Source: Scytalidium lignicola
Lineage: Eukaryota > Ascomycota > Leotiomycetes
Direction: 5' to 3'
Assembly (NCBI GenBank): GCA_002812745.2
Contig: NCSJ02000662.1
Coordinates: 1 to 10,095 of the forward strand
DNA: 10,095 nt
Made by a program: the position numbers and the translations under genes. Under the pieces are notes generated by a model, which worked only from the letters and a program-made list of their open reading frames with translations, did no database searches and was not told the origin of the DNA. How positions within the stretch are numbered: position 1 is the first letter of the stretch; the number at the start of each line of letters is the position of its first letter. Shown piece after piece: positions 1 to 9,308 of this stretch.

Positions 1-30
1 GTCTGACAACAAAAGTGGGGACCGTTTCAT

Positions 31-60
31 GGTTCAGTCTCAAAACCTTGAGACCGAACC
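31..60. repeat. Inverted repeat (13-bp arms, 4-base loop)
   Basis: The arms at 31-43 and 48-60 are reverse complements except for one A-C mismatch (36 against 55), with AACC between them. The mismatch is what one C-to-T or G-to-A change would leave in a perfect stem. The stem holds GTCTC at 37-41 and GAGAC at 50-54, the core shared with the two repeats that follow. The stretch is rich in CpG, unlike the DNA after 190. An outer 8-bp inverted pair at 19-26 and 145-152 encloses the whole cluster. This could be the end of a DNA transposon or a small non-autonomous element; no target-site duplication was identified. Confidence 0.75.
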
Positions 61-119
61 GTGTAGCTTACGGTCTCGCTTAAATTTTTGCGGACGAGAC
101 TGTGTGGCTTACGGTCTCG
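61..119. repeat. Pair of 18-bp direct repeats with an internal hairpin
   Basis: Positions 61-78 and 102-119 match at 17 of 18 bases; the one difference is A at 65 against G at 106, a transition. Between and across them, GTCTCG at 73-78 pairs with CGAGAC at 95-100, so the unit can fold as a hairpin with an AT-rich loop. Repeats in both directions close to one end of an element are typical of transposase-binding subterminal repeats, but that role is inference here. Confidence 0.7.
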
Positions 120-131
120 TCCGGACGAGAC
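114..131. repeat. Perfect 18-bp palindrome
   Basis: Positions 114-122 are the exact reverse complement of 123-131, with no spacer. The left arm overlaps the end of the second 18-bp direct repeat, and the right arm repeats the bases at 91-100. Together with the two units before it, this gives three GTCTC/GAGAC pairs in alternating direction (37/50, 73/96, 114/127). Confidence 0.8.
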
Positions 132-214
132 CACAGTCCAATGCAACGGTCCGGCTAGTCTATTGACGAAACCTCTGGATTCAACCCCTTTTTAACATCC
201 TTCCTTTACTTATA

Positions 215-1255
215 TTACTTGTTATAAGCTACTATCATAGCAATTACCTTTACAAAAGGTCTTTCAAGAGTTACTCTGCCTTTGTGGATTTCAACTGCCT
301 ATTCTTTAATTATTTTGCCGTTGACAACAAGATAAAGAGTATTGTAATCTTTATTAATTGTGTTATAGTATAATTTTTTGAAATTATAACAAGAAAAATC
401 ATTACATTGATGAAAATCGAATAAAGTAAGCCTTATACTATATTCTGGGTTCTTCTATATTGTTTATTATAGTTTATCAAGTTGAATATTTATTGTTGAC
501 TATTGTTTTTTAAGTATTGGTTCTTGTTTGATATCTTCTTGTTTAAGTATATTTTCATTTATTAAAGTTGAAAATACATGTTTCAAAGCAGGCTTGTGTA
601 TTATTTCAGGAGGTAATTTATTATATAAGTCAAAATTGATAGTATATTTAATGTTAATTCGAAGAATCTCTTCCTTTTTAACAGCTTTATTCTTGAATAT
701 CTTTTTAAGATATTGTTATTGATCATTATGATGTATTTCAAATATGATAAGTTTTCTCTCAGCATTATAATTACATACTAACATATCTTTACCTTTTAAA
801 ACTCCTTGTATATGTTTATATGTTGTATAATTAATTACAAACTCCTTTCTTTTTACAATAATCAATTCATATTGAAGATGGTGAAGGTTGTTCAGATTGA
901 CTATATATACATAAGATATAGTAATCTTTCCTTTGAAATATACCTTTATTTGAAACTTTATATTGTATTTAAGTAAAGGTGTTGAAGGTAAAGATATTCT
1001 AGCTAGTCATTGTGTATTAGTCGAATCAGAAGGTGAATTAAGGTGTGAAAAGGACAGTAAAACATTTGATGAATGTTCAGCTAGAGCTTTTGGAGATACA
1101 GAAGACGGTAATTGTTCTGTTGGAGTAAGAGTTTAAGATATAAGTCGAATTCTAAGTTATTAAATAAAGGTTAAGGGGTTTAAAAGTTGTTTCAACTTCT
1201 TAGAAGGTGCCNTTTTTGGTTGTTTTTTTTGGATTTTGGACGTAGTATATTACAT
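215..1255 (-). pseudogene. Broken gene for an unrecognised protein of about 346 residues
   Basis: A single minus-strand frame runs from a possible ATG (1253-1255) to TAA (215-217), with ten internal stops (299, 455, 464, 467, 500, 716, 1007, 1133, 1157, 1160; lower coordinate of each codon). Far more stops would be expected by chance at this composition. The stops fit CAA, CAG, CGA or TGG codons changed by RIP. The product starts Lys-rich (QKKQP, APSKKLKQ), continues with a Pro/Ser/Thr-rich linker (about 1130-1000), then a folded-looking region (KRKEFVINYTTYKHIQGVLK, CNYNAERKLIIFEIHHND), a Gln/Lys-rich helix, and a C-terminal part with CNDFSC (C-x4-C at 404 and 389), YNTLYLVVNGK and EIHKGRVTLERPFVK. 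I do not recognise the family; DNA-binding or transposon-borne accessory protein is a guess. An N at 1212 lies inside the frame. The start is uncertain because the second codon is already a stop. Confidence 0.7.
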
Positions 1256-1381
1256 TTGATATCTAACAGTAAAATAACATGAAAAACAAGTGTAGAAATA
1301 CGTTGTATAATAAGCAATTGATTGATTCTATCTTATACATTACTTTTCTATGGTATATACACTAAAAAGTAGTGTACAAAG

Positions 1382-3168
1382 CTCTTTTCATGAAAAAACA
1401 GGCTGAATTAGAATATAACAGTATATAAGAATATATTATTTAAGTTTATAATTATAAAACCATATCTTATACTTATAAAAGGAATTGATAAAATTAAGTT
1501 ATTAAAGTTAGAATTGAAAATTATAACTACTGAAGAATATTAAGAACTTAACAAGTTAATTATAACTGTTATTCTACTAATATTACTTATAAAACGTAAA
1601 TGTAAAAGACTTTGTAAATACTTTAAAATTACTGTTTTCTTATAAGATAAGCAATTAAAATCCTAGTTTACAACTTTATATTAAGTTAAAATATTAAAAT
1701 TACTTAAAAAAGATATTTTCAAGGTTATAAACTTTTAAAATGTACTTCATAATATATGTATATTTAATACTAAGTTTGTAGATAAAATCAAAAACAAAAG
1801 AACTAAAAAAGCTTTCAAAAAGTTATATTTTATAGTATAAGCTTATAAGAATGATAAGAAGAAATTTGTTTTAACTTTATTACTTATTATTCAACATATC
1901 AACTAGTATATTATTTTTTGTATTACTGTTATAAAGTAGAAAAATATAAGTTTGTACTTATAAGACATTTCACAAGTGTATATACAGTTTACTATTTTGT
2001 TAAATCAAGATTTCTATATACAATTACTTTTAAAGGTTATAGAATAACTTAACCTTTATAAAAGCTTAATCTTATAAGTTGTAAAACTACTTTATAAAGT
2101 CTTTAAAGCTGAAAACTACTAGTTCTAAACTTATTACTCTTATTATATTAAAATATTTATTATAAAACTGTTAATATATAACTGTTGCTTATTATATAAC
2201 ATTAAACCTTTTAACATTATAAAACTCTAAACTAATAATACTTTATTTGTTAAAGATGTTTAATTTATTAAACTTGAGTAAAAACAGTTGAAAAAGGTTA
2301 ATTTTCTAACAAAAGAACATAAAATGTTAATTATTAGTAAAGGAATCAAGTTTAATAAAAGTATTATACAACTGAACAATATTAGAATTTCATTTACTTA
2401 AAAGTATTAGTATGCTAATCTACAGTTTATAACTAAGAAATTAACTATTATAACAAGCTTATAAAGAATTATACATTAGAACTTTATTATTAAAGAGTAA
2501 TATATTGTACAATATACTTAAAAAGCTTATATAACTTCAGTTTGCTAGTTAAAAGCATTATACAACCTATTAATAACTACTTAAACTATTAATCTTAACA
2601 AAAAAAGACATAAAATCATTAAATAAACATTTATAATAGTGGATTTAAAATACTGTTAGAAGAATACAATTTATCAAGCTTAATAAGAAGATATTATAAT
2701 TATTAATTTTTACAAACATTTAATGTAAATATATTATACTAGGCATTAATTAAATGTAAAAGAGTTATATATAATGTTTTAGCCTTAAGACTGTATAAAA
2801 TAACTTATAAATTTGATATAAAGATTACAATTAAATTAACTATCAAAGAAATCCTTGAAATTGACCTCTTACTAGTTATATATACAAATTCAAGGTTATT
2901 ATACAATTATTTTATCAAGTTAAAAATTATACAAGAAAAGTAGTTTATAATTGATATAATATACTTTTGTCAAATGTATAAATAATATTAGATTACTAAA
3001 GTATAATAAATTAAAGGAATTACAAATTTAACCGATTTTATAACTNAAAAAAAGTTATTAAATACTAATAAAATGCAATTAAAAGTAGTAAAATAAGTAG
3101 AATATAACAATATAAGTAATAAAATAAAAGATCTTATAAAGAAAAAATTTAAGGTTATTTTTAATTAG
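1382..3168 (+). mobile_element. Ty1/copia retrotransposon copia-1, 3' part
   Basis: Only the 3' half of the pol gene (RT and RNase H) can be read. Gag, protease and integrase should lie upstream, but that space is taken by the minus-strand pseudogene, so the element is truncated or was itself cut by another insertion near 1260-1440. The 3' long terminal repeat (LTR) should follow in 3169-3700, but I could not set its ends. It points toward copia-2, which lies on the other strand. Confidence 0.85.
1442..3168 (+). pseudogene. pol: copia-1 pol: reverse transcriptase and RNase H, RIP-degraded
   Basis: This is the polymerase end of a Ty1/copia polyprotein, which copies element RNA into DNA. One frame holds from 1442 to about 2600. 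As read it shows KDIFKVINF (1709), FVDKIKN (1775), the first RT Asp in DISQVYIQ (1964), KLLYKVFKAEN for the usual KPLYGVPEAGN (from 2084), and TNNTLF (2231-2248) for the family motif TDDTLF. An A7 run at 2600-2606 shifts the frame; DIKSLNKHL, FIKLNKK and FTNI follow, then another shift near 2720. RNase H continues as KCKRVIYNVLALRLY, IYTNSRLLY (2881) and IKLKIIQEK, ending in the typical tail TNKMQLKVVK (3067). The stop at 3166 is the likely end. About ten key residues are hit in the expected RIP way, several in catalytic Asp codons. The match to fungal copia pol is strong at almost every block, so identity is secure although no search was run. Confidence 0.9.
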
Positions 3169-4485
3169 GTAATTAATATATAATTAAGAAAACTTTACAA
3201 ATTTAAGCATTTTAAAAGTTATAGTATACAACTATTTTTAGAGTAGTTCTAATATTAGTAAAATAGTGATTATATACATATAATATTCATATGCTTTTGT
3301 AAACTAGTCCTGATTAAGTAGTAAGAATAAGTAAAGCTTTTACATCTTTACTCTTTTACCTTTAATCATATAACAATTATAGAATAGCACAACGAGTATA
3401 TTATATATAATTGTATACTATACTATGTATTACAAGTAAATTATCATTAAGTTAACTTAATTTAATTACAAAAATTTTCCTTGTAATAAAAAGTATTTAA
3501 CTATATATTAACTTATATTAATATAATATAATATTTTTGTCTTTTTTAACTTTGATAACTTACTTAAAATATTTATTATAACATAAACTATAAGTTTACT
3601 CTTTGTTATTAATGTTATAAATAAGACAATTTAGTATATTACTATTTTTTATTCTTAATATTCAAGATTATTTTATTATAAAAATAATTTACATTTATTG
3701 ATTTTCAAAGAATAAATTCTAAGTTTAACAAGTTAATTATTCTTAAACAAAATGTTTAGAACTAGAAGAATTTCATTGAAAGCTTTACAATTGAACAAGT
3801 TAATTAANTTTTTCTTATTATAAAAATAAAAAAGTAATTATAAAAATATTTTTNAATAAAAGTTAAGTTATGTAAATATATATTATTTAAATTTTTTATA
3901 AAAATAACTTTAATAAATCTAAGGTTAATTATAATATACTAAGCTTGTACAAAACATTATAAAGTAAAATATAAGATAATAAAAAATACAACAATTATAA
4001 AATCAAATGTTAATCATTTAACAATTATAATAATTATTATAAAAACAAATAACCTTTGTATACTTAGACTTAAACAGATTATAAAATAATAAAGCTTATT
4101 TTAAAGTATAATTATAACTTTGTATAACACTTATATTATTCTTTTATTTATAACATATGTTGAATTAGGATAATAAAAGCATAGTATACAATATAAGGTT
4201 ACTCTGAGTATATTATAATGTTATAGTAATTACATATGTACACAAGTAAAAAGAGTTAATTAGTAAACTACTAAAAAGGGAAGTCATGTATAATAAACAA
4301 GATAATGTCTAAGGTAACACATAAGATATTACAATATATCCTTATATTATTAAAGCATTGAAAATTAATGTAAAAGTACTTTAAATCTTATACAAAAACA
4401 AATGCAGAAATACTTGAACTATAAAACAAAATGTTATAAGTATAATATTAAAGCTTAAAATAGGAAATTTATCAATTTAAAGCAA
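3169..4485. other. AT-rich spacer between two convergent copia elements
   Basis: No reading frame that could be followed was found on either strand. Because copia-1 ends at about 3168 going right and copia-2 ends at about 4486 going left, both 3' LTRs should lie here. I could not fix their ends: base composition is almost pure A+T and each LTR has no second copy in the window to compare with. A small inverted pair, ATTACAA at 3465-3471 and TTGTAAT at 3481-3487, is weak in such sequence. Two N bases (3808, 3854) fall here beside T runs. Confidence 0.5.
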
Positions 4486-7404
4486 TTAATTTAAAGTGAT
4501 TGATTTTAAACTTAATAAATCTATAAACTTTGTATATTTAATTGAATTCACAGCTTTTATAAGGCTATTAACTATTATATTTGTAATAAGGATATAATTT
4601 AAAACAATCTCTCTTAATTACACTTTCTTATATATAAAATGATATTTGATATTAATATGTTTAACTCTTTTTGATTATTCAATAGTCTTAACTATAGAAA
4701 AGGAACTTTAATTGTTATTATTTAAGATGATTTTAAAGCTTATAATGTTAACTTAGAATTCTGATAACAATCTGGTTAGTCATATAACTTTACATAACAC
4801 TTTAAAGAGAGTATAGTACTCAGCTTCTGTAATAAACAAAGTAATATAAGGTAAACGTTAACAATACTAAAAGATAAAGCTATTACTTNAAAAAGAAGAG
4901 GTAATTTATAGTAGATCAACTATTATAATCAGAGTTATTAAAACCATAAAAATCAAGGTTTTCGTTTTTGTCTCTTTTAAAGGTGATACTAATATTTTAA
5001 GTACTTTAAAAGTATTAAAAGACTTGTTTAACTAACTTCAAGTATTATAAAGATAGATTTTAAAGGAATTATAAGAGTTAGGAGATTGAAAAGGACAAAT
5101 TAAAGTATATTTGCATTATAAGATATATAATAAAATTAACTTTTTTAGAATAAAGTTATATATCCTGAAAAGTAGTTATACTATTGTATTTAATTATAAA
5201 CTTAACTATATTTGCCTTAAAAGAGTAAAGTAAGGTTTAACATTGTTATACTTAAATTAATCAAGAATCTTTTTAATATACTTATTTTAAACAAGTAAAA
5301 TAGTATATTTTTCCTAATCTTATATAATATATACTCTTGAAAACTAGAATATAAGTCTTATATTAATTATTTTGAATAAATCATGGAGAATTCATTTAAT
5401 CTTGTCAAATTAAGAGTTTTTAAGATTAATAACTAGAAAATTATTAATATAAGTATAAATAAAAATACTTAAACATTAATTAAAGAAAACATTAAAATTA
5501 AATTGAAGAAAAAGAAAGCTAATTTTAGTTAATTTGAAGTTGAGCTTTAATTACTAATAACAAAGAACTTGTTTTAGTTTATACAAGGACTTTAAAAGAA
5601 AAAGAACAAAGTAATTATTATTATTAATATTAATATATTTAACATTAAGAGTTTAAAGATCTTTAATAATAAATCTTTCAAGGAAATCTATATAGATTTT
5701 TATATTGATATTATTATTCAGAAAGGTTATAACAATGTTCATTTAATGTATTTGCTAGTCATGAACAATAATAATTGACATTAATATTTTTTATGTTGTT
5801 AACTTAATAATACTTGCTTAAGTTTGATTATAATCTACTTTATAATACTGTTTATATTCTTTAACTACAAACTTAACTTTAAAGTATTTAATTTAACAGT
5901 TTATATTATATTTGATATAATAAACTTATTAACCTTTTAAAATATACTTTTTAAAAAGAAGTTAAATGAACTTAAAAGTTTTATACTTTACTAAAAACTT
6001 AAGCTTAGTAATTATAGCATTTTTTTTNATTCCTTAAAATAAGAAGTATTAAAAGCTTTTTTATAAGATTTCAGTTTAGTAAGATTATCTATTATAACTA
6101 AAGCATATCTTAAATTCAAAGTAGAATAAGCTATAAGACAGTAATTATAAGTTATAACAATTATTAAAAGTTAATTAAGAATCTTTTCTTTATTAAGAAA
6201 AGCTTTAAAAATGATTAAAGATAAAAAACAACTGAAGATGAAGATAAAGCTTAATGCTTAACTTTATAACTTATAAGTATATAATACAATTCTTTATAAG
6301 ATTAACATGTATAATATTATAGTTAATATATTCTTATTCAAGCTTTTTATTCTTTAAGCCTTTTAAATAACTATAACTATATTTAATAAGAATAACTACT
6401 TGAGGAATCTTATCTTCAAACATCTTTTCCTTCTTAATAAATTGTACAACCTTTTTAAACATAAAGTTTAATTATAAAAGAAGAGTTGTATTTTGTAAAG
6501 TAAAAGGTAAAGATTATAAAGAATATAAGAAATTAACTTTAATAACAACTTTAACATTTTAAACTTTAATAATAAGCTCTTTTAAATGTAAATTACTTTT
6601 TATAAAAGTAATATAAGAAATGTAGACTAGTTTGTAAATACATGAAAAAACTTAATAATAATAAATCAAATTACTTTTAAAGCTTAACAATATACTTTCT
6701 TTAACTTTAAAAGTTATCTTTTAAAATGTTATATAATATTCCTTGTTATGTTATAAATCTTACTTACATAACCTAATAAGTCAAAGGAATAACTTATAAG
6801 ACATTAGTAAATTAACAAGTATTAAGTTATATAACAAGTTTTAGCATATAAAAGTATATAAAAATATATAATTATACAAATTTATACTTGTTTATACAAA
6901 TGGAATTACAAATGTCTATATAAGAATATACTTTTTAAGCTTTAGTTAAAAACCTTATATTTAACTTAAGTTATAACTCTACAATATACTTATTATTTCA
7001 GAAAACTTCAGTTAACTTATTCTATAAATAAACTTATAAAATAACCAAGCTTATATTATATATTAATGTTTAAAAGTTCTATAACATTTTAAACCCTATT
7101 TACTTGAATACAAGTTATATATAAAGAAGTAAATATAATCTAGCAAATTGTATTAACAGAAAAAAAGTAAAGCTATATCGAATATTTAAGCTTAATAACA
7201 AAATAATGTTAAATCAGACAAAGCAAAGACAAAACCTTTAAAGATATTACTTTTAATATCATTTACNAAAAAACAGAATTAAGCTTTAACAGTTTAAAGT
7301 ACAAGTTATAATCTTCTTTAAATTTAATAAAAATAGATTTGAAGACAAAAAGGACAAAATTCTTTAAATAGTATTAAACCTTACAAGACTAACTTTTAAT
7401 TAGT
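4486..7404 (-). pseudogene. pol: copia-2 pol: integrase end, reverse transcriptase and RNase H, RIP-degraded
   Basis: This is read from high to low coordinates. A C-x2-C pair (7354, 7345; CPFC) may be the integrase zinc site, and 7300-6480 is hard to follow. From 6430, FIKKEKMFEDKIPQVVI and then LRYALV and SYKKAFN (about 6105-6045) match the integrase-to-RT linker. RT shows VVKEYKQYYKVDYNQT (5880-5821), HD-stop-QIH (5760-5746; a Trp codon lost), MNIVITFLN for the first Asp motif (Asp to Asn at 5737), LYKLKQ for LYGLKQ (from 5586), and YINN for YVDD (5440-5451). RNase H shows STQNISITFKRDKNENLDFY, ITEAEYYTL (4833-4807) and VKHINIKYHF (about 4665-4636). One frame holds from about 6027 down to 4486. 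Frame changes near 6120 and at the N (6028) nearly cancel. The identity of RT and RNase H is very secure; the integrase part is tentative. Confidence 0.9.
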
Positions 7405-7680
7405 TTTAACTATATTTAAATGACTTTATAACTTATTAAAATAGAATAAAAGCTTAATAACNAAAAAACACATAATATCTTCTCAAATCTAAGTAACTTT
7501 TAAGTTGTTATCAAAAAAGTATATAACAGTATAAATATAAAGAAAAATACAAAATATAAACTTTTATTCTTAAAACAAAGAAGTTAACTAGTTTTAGCTT
7601 ATACAGTAGAATTCAAAAAGTATATAATTTAAACTAGTTAAACAAATAAAACTTTCAAAGGATTAATAATAACACAAAAA
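4486..7680 (-). mobile_element. Ty1/copia retrotransposon copia-2
   Basis: A second copia element lies on the minus strand, from a lineage unlike copia-1: its RNase H has TEAEY followed by a HINIKYHF block, close to the classic Ty1/copia pattern of plants and fungi, which copia-1 lacks. Its 3' LTR should lie below 4486. Its 5' part (gag, protease, 5' LTR) is not visible. The sequence becomes unreadable above about 7404, and LINE-like sequence starts near 7690, so the element is probably truncated or interrupted there. Confidence 0.8.
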
Positions 7681-7831
7681 GGAGGTTGTGAACTGGAATA
7701 ATTGAACCTTAACACTACGCTAATACTAAAGCCTAATTCAATACTAATAGTAAAACTGTACTTAGCATATCAAATGCACTTAATTATAATGTTATAAGTA
7801 GGATATAAGTATAACATAATTATAGGATACA
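7405..7831. other. Junction region between copia-2 and the LINE
   Basis: No readable gene was found. Up to about 7680 the composition is like the copia-2 interior and may hold degraded gag/protease or 5' LTR. From about 7681 the sequence is richer in G and C (GGAGGTTGTGAACTGGAATA at 7681-7700) and has an isolated CpG at 7719-7720. I take that change as the likely element boundary and 7690-7831 as LINE leader. An N lies at 7462 beside an A run. Confidence 0.4.
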
Positions 7832-9092
7832 ACAATAGTATCACAAGCCTCAACCATCAACAAAAGAATTAACAACACTAGAGTTATAAAGATAAAGAAT
7901 ACAATTAAAGAGGGGCAATAAAGTAAGAGAAACAATAATGAACATAAGGATTTATTACAATTCAACTAGCTAGTTAAGGAGAGAAATGCATATGAAGTAC
8001 TTTAACTAGCAGAAAAAATTTTATACCTTAAATTTAAATGTAAAACAACTGTAAAGTAATCTAGTAGTAATAATAATATACTAATTACTTATAAAGACTT
8101 AAAAGAAGTACTTGTAGAAGTCATTTGACTTTAAAAGTGTATATAAGCCTAGATAACAACCCTTTTAATAATAACAATACAGCTTAACAACAAGCATATA
8201 AAGAATATACAACAAAGGACTTATAGACTACTAATGAAAAGAGATTACAAAATCATCATATACACTTCAAGTATATTATCAAAGCTTAAGAATTACAATT
8301 TACAAAACATAATAACAACAATTAATCAATCACATTCTTATAAGGTAATGTATACATAATAAGGCAATTACTTAATAATAACATAATAATAGTCTTCAAA
8401 GATAATCAAAAAGAATAGTATTTGCTTAATATACAATAAGTTCAAAAGGTATTTAGAGAAAAAGCACAAATTGTTAATAATAAAGTTATTATATATGCTA
8501 AGAGTATATTTGATTACTTACTAGTTAAATATAATAAAGCCTTAATCAAAGAAGTATTAGAAAAAGAGAATAAAATAATAATACTTCAAGTTAAAGCTTG
8601 TTAAGCTTATAAAGGAGGTTAATAATAGAAAGGTTACTTATATATCAAATTAACAATTATAAAAGATGTATACAAACTTACAAACTAAGGTTTGTACTAA
8701 GAAGGTTAAGTATTTCATTATAAGTTATTTAAGAATAAGTTATAACTAAAGTAATGTTTTAAATGCTAAGCTTAAGGACATTATATATAATATTATAAAG
8801 CAAAGAAGTAGTATGCTTATTATGCAAGAATAATACATAAAGAAGAAGAAGAAGAATATCTAACAAACTTAAGAGAAATTGTACTTAAGTATTATAGTTA
8901 TAATGTTACAAAACTACGTTATCCAGGTTACTGGATAGCCAAAGGTAAGGTAGATGTTCAAGGATAATAGAAACGTATAACACACAAGTAAGTAACTAAG
9001 TTAGAGTAAAATCCAATAATGTATTTAGGTTGAATATAAGGAGTTTACTCTTATGTTCTTACAATATGCTTATATAGATAATGAAATCTAAC
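7690..9092 (+). mobile_element. Tad1-type LINE (non-LTR retrotransposon), first frame only
   Basis: The only LINE part seen is its first open reading frame. In intact Tad1-like elements a second frame with an AP-like endonuclease and reverse transcriptase follows. Here the reading frame fades out near 9092 and an unrelated coiled-coil gene begins within a few hundred bases, so the 3' part of the LINE is missing or was displaced. The 5' boundary is set by a composition change only. Confidence 0.65.
7832..9092 (+). pseudogene. LINE ORF1 (gag-like, zinc-knuckle protein), RIP-degraded
   Basis: This is the RNA-binding protein that packages LINE RNA. The first part (7832 to about 8110) reads with few stops in one frame (SQASTINKR, KERNAYEVL, LAEKILYLKFKCKTTVK); from about 8160 the frame moves by one base. 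The second part reads VQKVFREKAQIVNNK (from 8440), VIIYAKSIFDYLLVKYNKAL, KGG then KGYLYIKL, and EG-stop-VFHYKLF (from 8701), the order known from Tad1-like ORF1 proteins. The zinc knuckles follow. The first is C (8755), C (8764), H (8779) with Tyr (8794) where the last Cys should be. The second has Tyr at 8812 and 8821 for Cys, then His 8836. Cys to Tyr is TGT to TAT, a RIP-type change. A run of five GAA codons (8842-8856) follows. A Tyr-rich third motif and a basic tail (KRITHK) extend to 9092. No start codon is clear. Confidence 0.75.
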
Positions 9093-9093
9093 T

Positions 9094-9152
9094 AGACCTC
9101 TTAGACCCTCTAGGTCTTATAAGTCCATAAACCCTTTAGACCACCTAAGTCC
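9094..9152. repeat. Short imperfect repeats of AGACC/AGTCC
   Basis: AGACC occurs at 9094, 9103 and 9138, its reverse complement GGTCT at 9113, and AGTCC at 9122 and 9148. The two halves (about 9099-9126 and 9133-9152) resemble each other. The stretch is richer in C and G than its surroundings. It may be a remnant of an Arg/Pro/Ser-rich coding segment at the start of the next gene, or simple decay of a tandem repeat. Confidence 0.4.
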
Positions 9153-9308
9153 TTTAAGTTTAATCATATCATATAATTGTTAAGTTCTTTATATACACTT
9201 TGCTGTATATTAAGCCTTAAGCTTATACTAATCAACTTGTTAAGTTAAACTTGTAATATTATTCTCTTTTTACACTAGCATTGCCTTAACATTTAATTGT
9301 TGTCATGA

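Noticed and set aside
528..722. Plus-strand 64-codon ORF with an ATG and hydrophobic stretches
   Set aside because: It lies wholly antisense to the minus-strand pseudogene, whose frame gives a far more protein-like reading. It has no recognisable motif.
954..1133. Plus-strand open stretch of 60 codons with several Cys, resembling a small secreted protein exon
   Set aside because: It has no start codon, signal peptide or convincing splice acceptor. The minus strand over the same bases continues the Pro/Ser linker of the pseudogene with one stop, so this is an antisense shadow.
1262..1870. Long minus-strand frame with few stops above the first pseudogene
   Set aside because: From 1442 on, the plus strand holds clear copia RT motifs in one frame. 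The minus frame is its antisense shadow and shows no motif; 1262-1440 remains unexplained.
3340..3430. Sequence around ACAACGAG that could be an LTR end of copia-1
   Set aside because: It is only suggestive from memory of copia LTRs. There is no second copy in the window and no target-site duplication, so ends cannot be set.
5641..5760. Plus-strand reading that looks like the start of a copia integrase (an IYIDFY-like line)
   Set aside because: The minus strand here reads as copia-2 RT in register with motifs on both sides (YNQT, HD-QIH, FLN, LYKLKQ, YINN), so the plus reading is chance.
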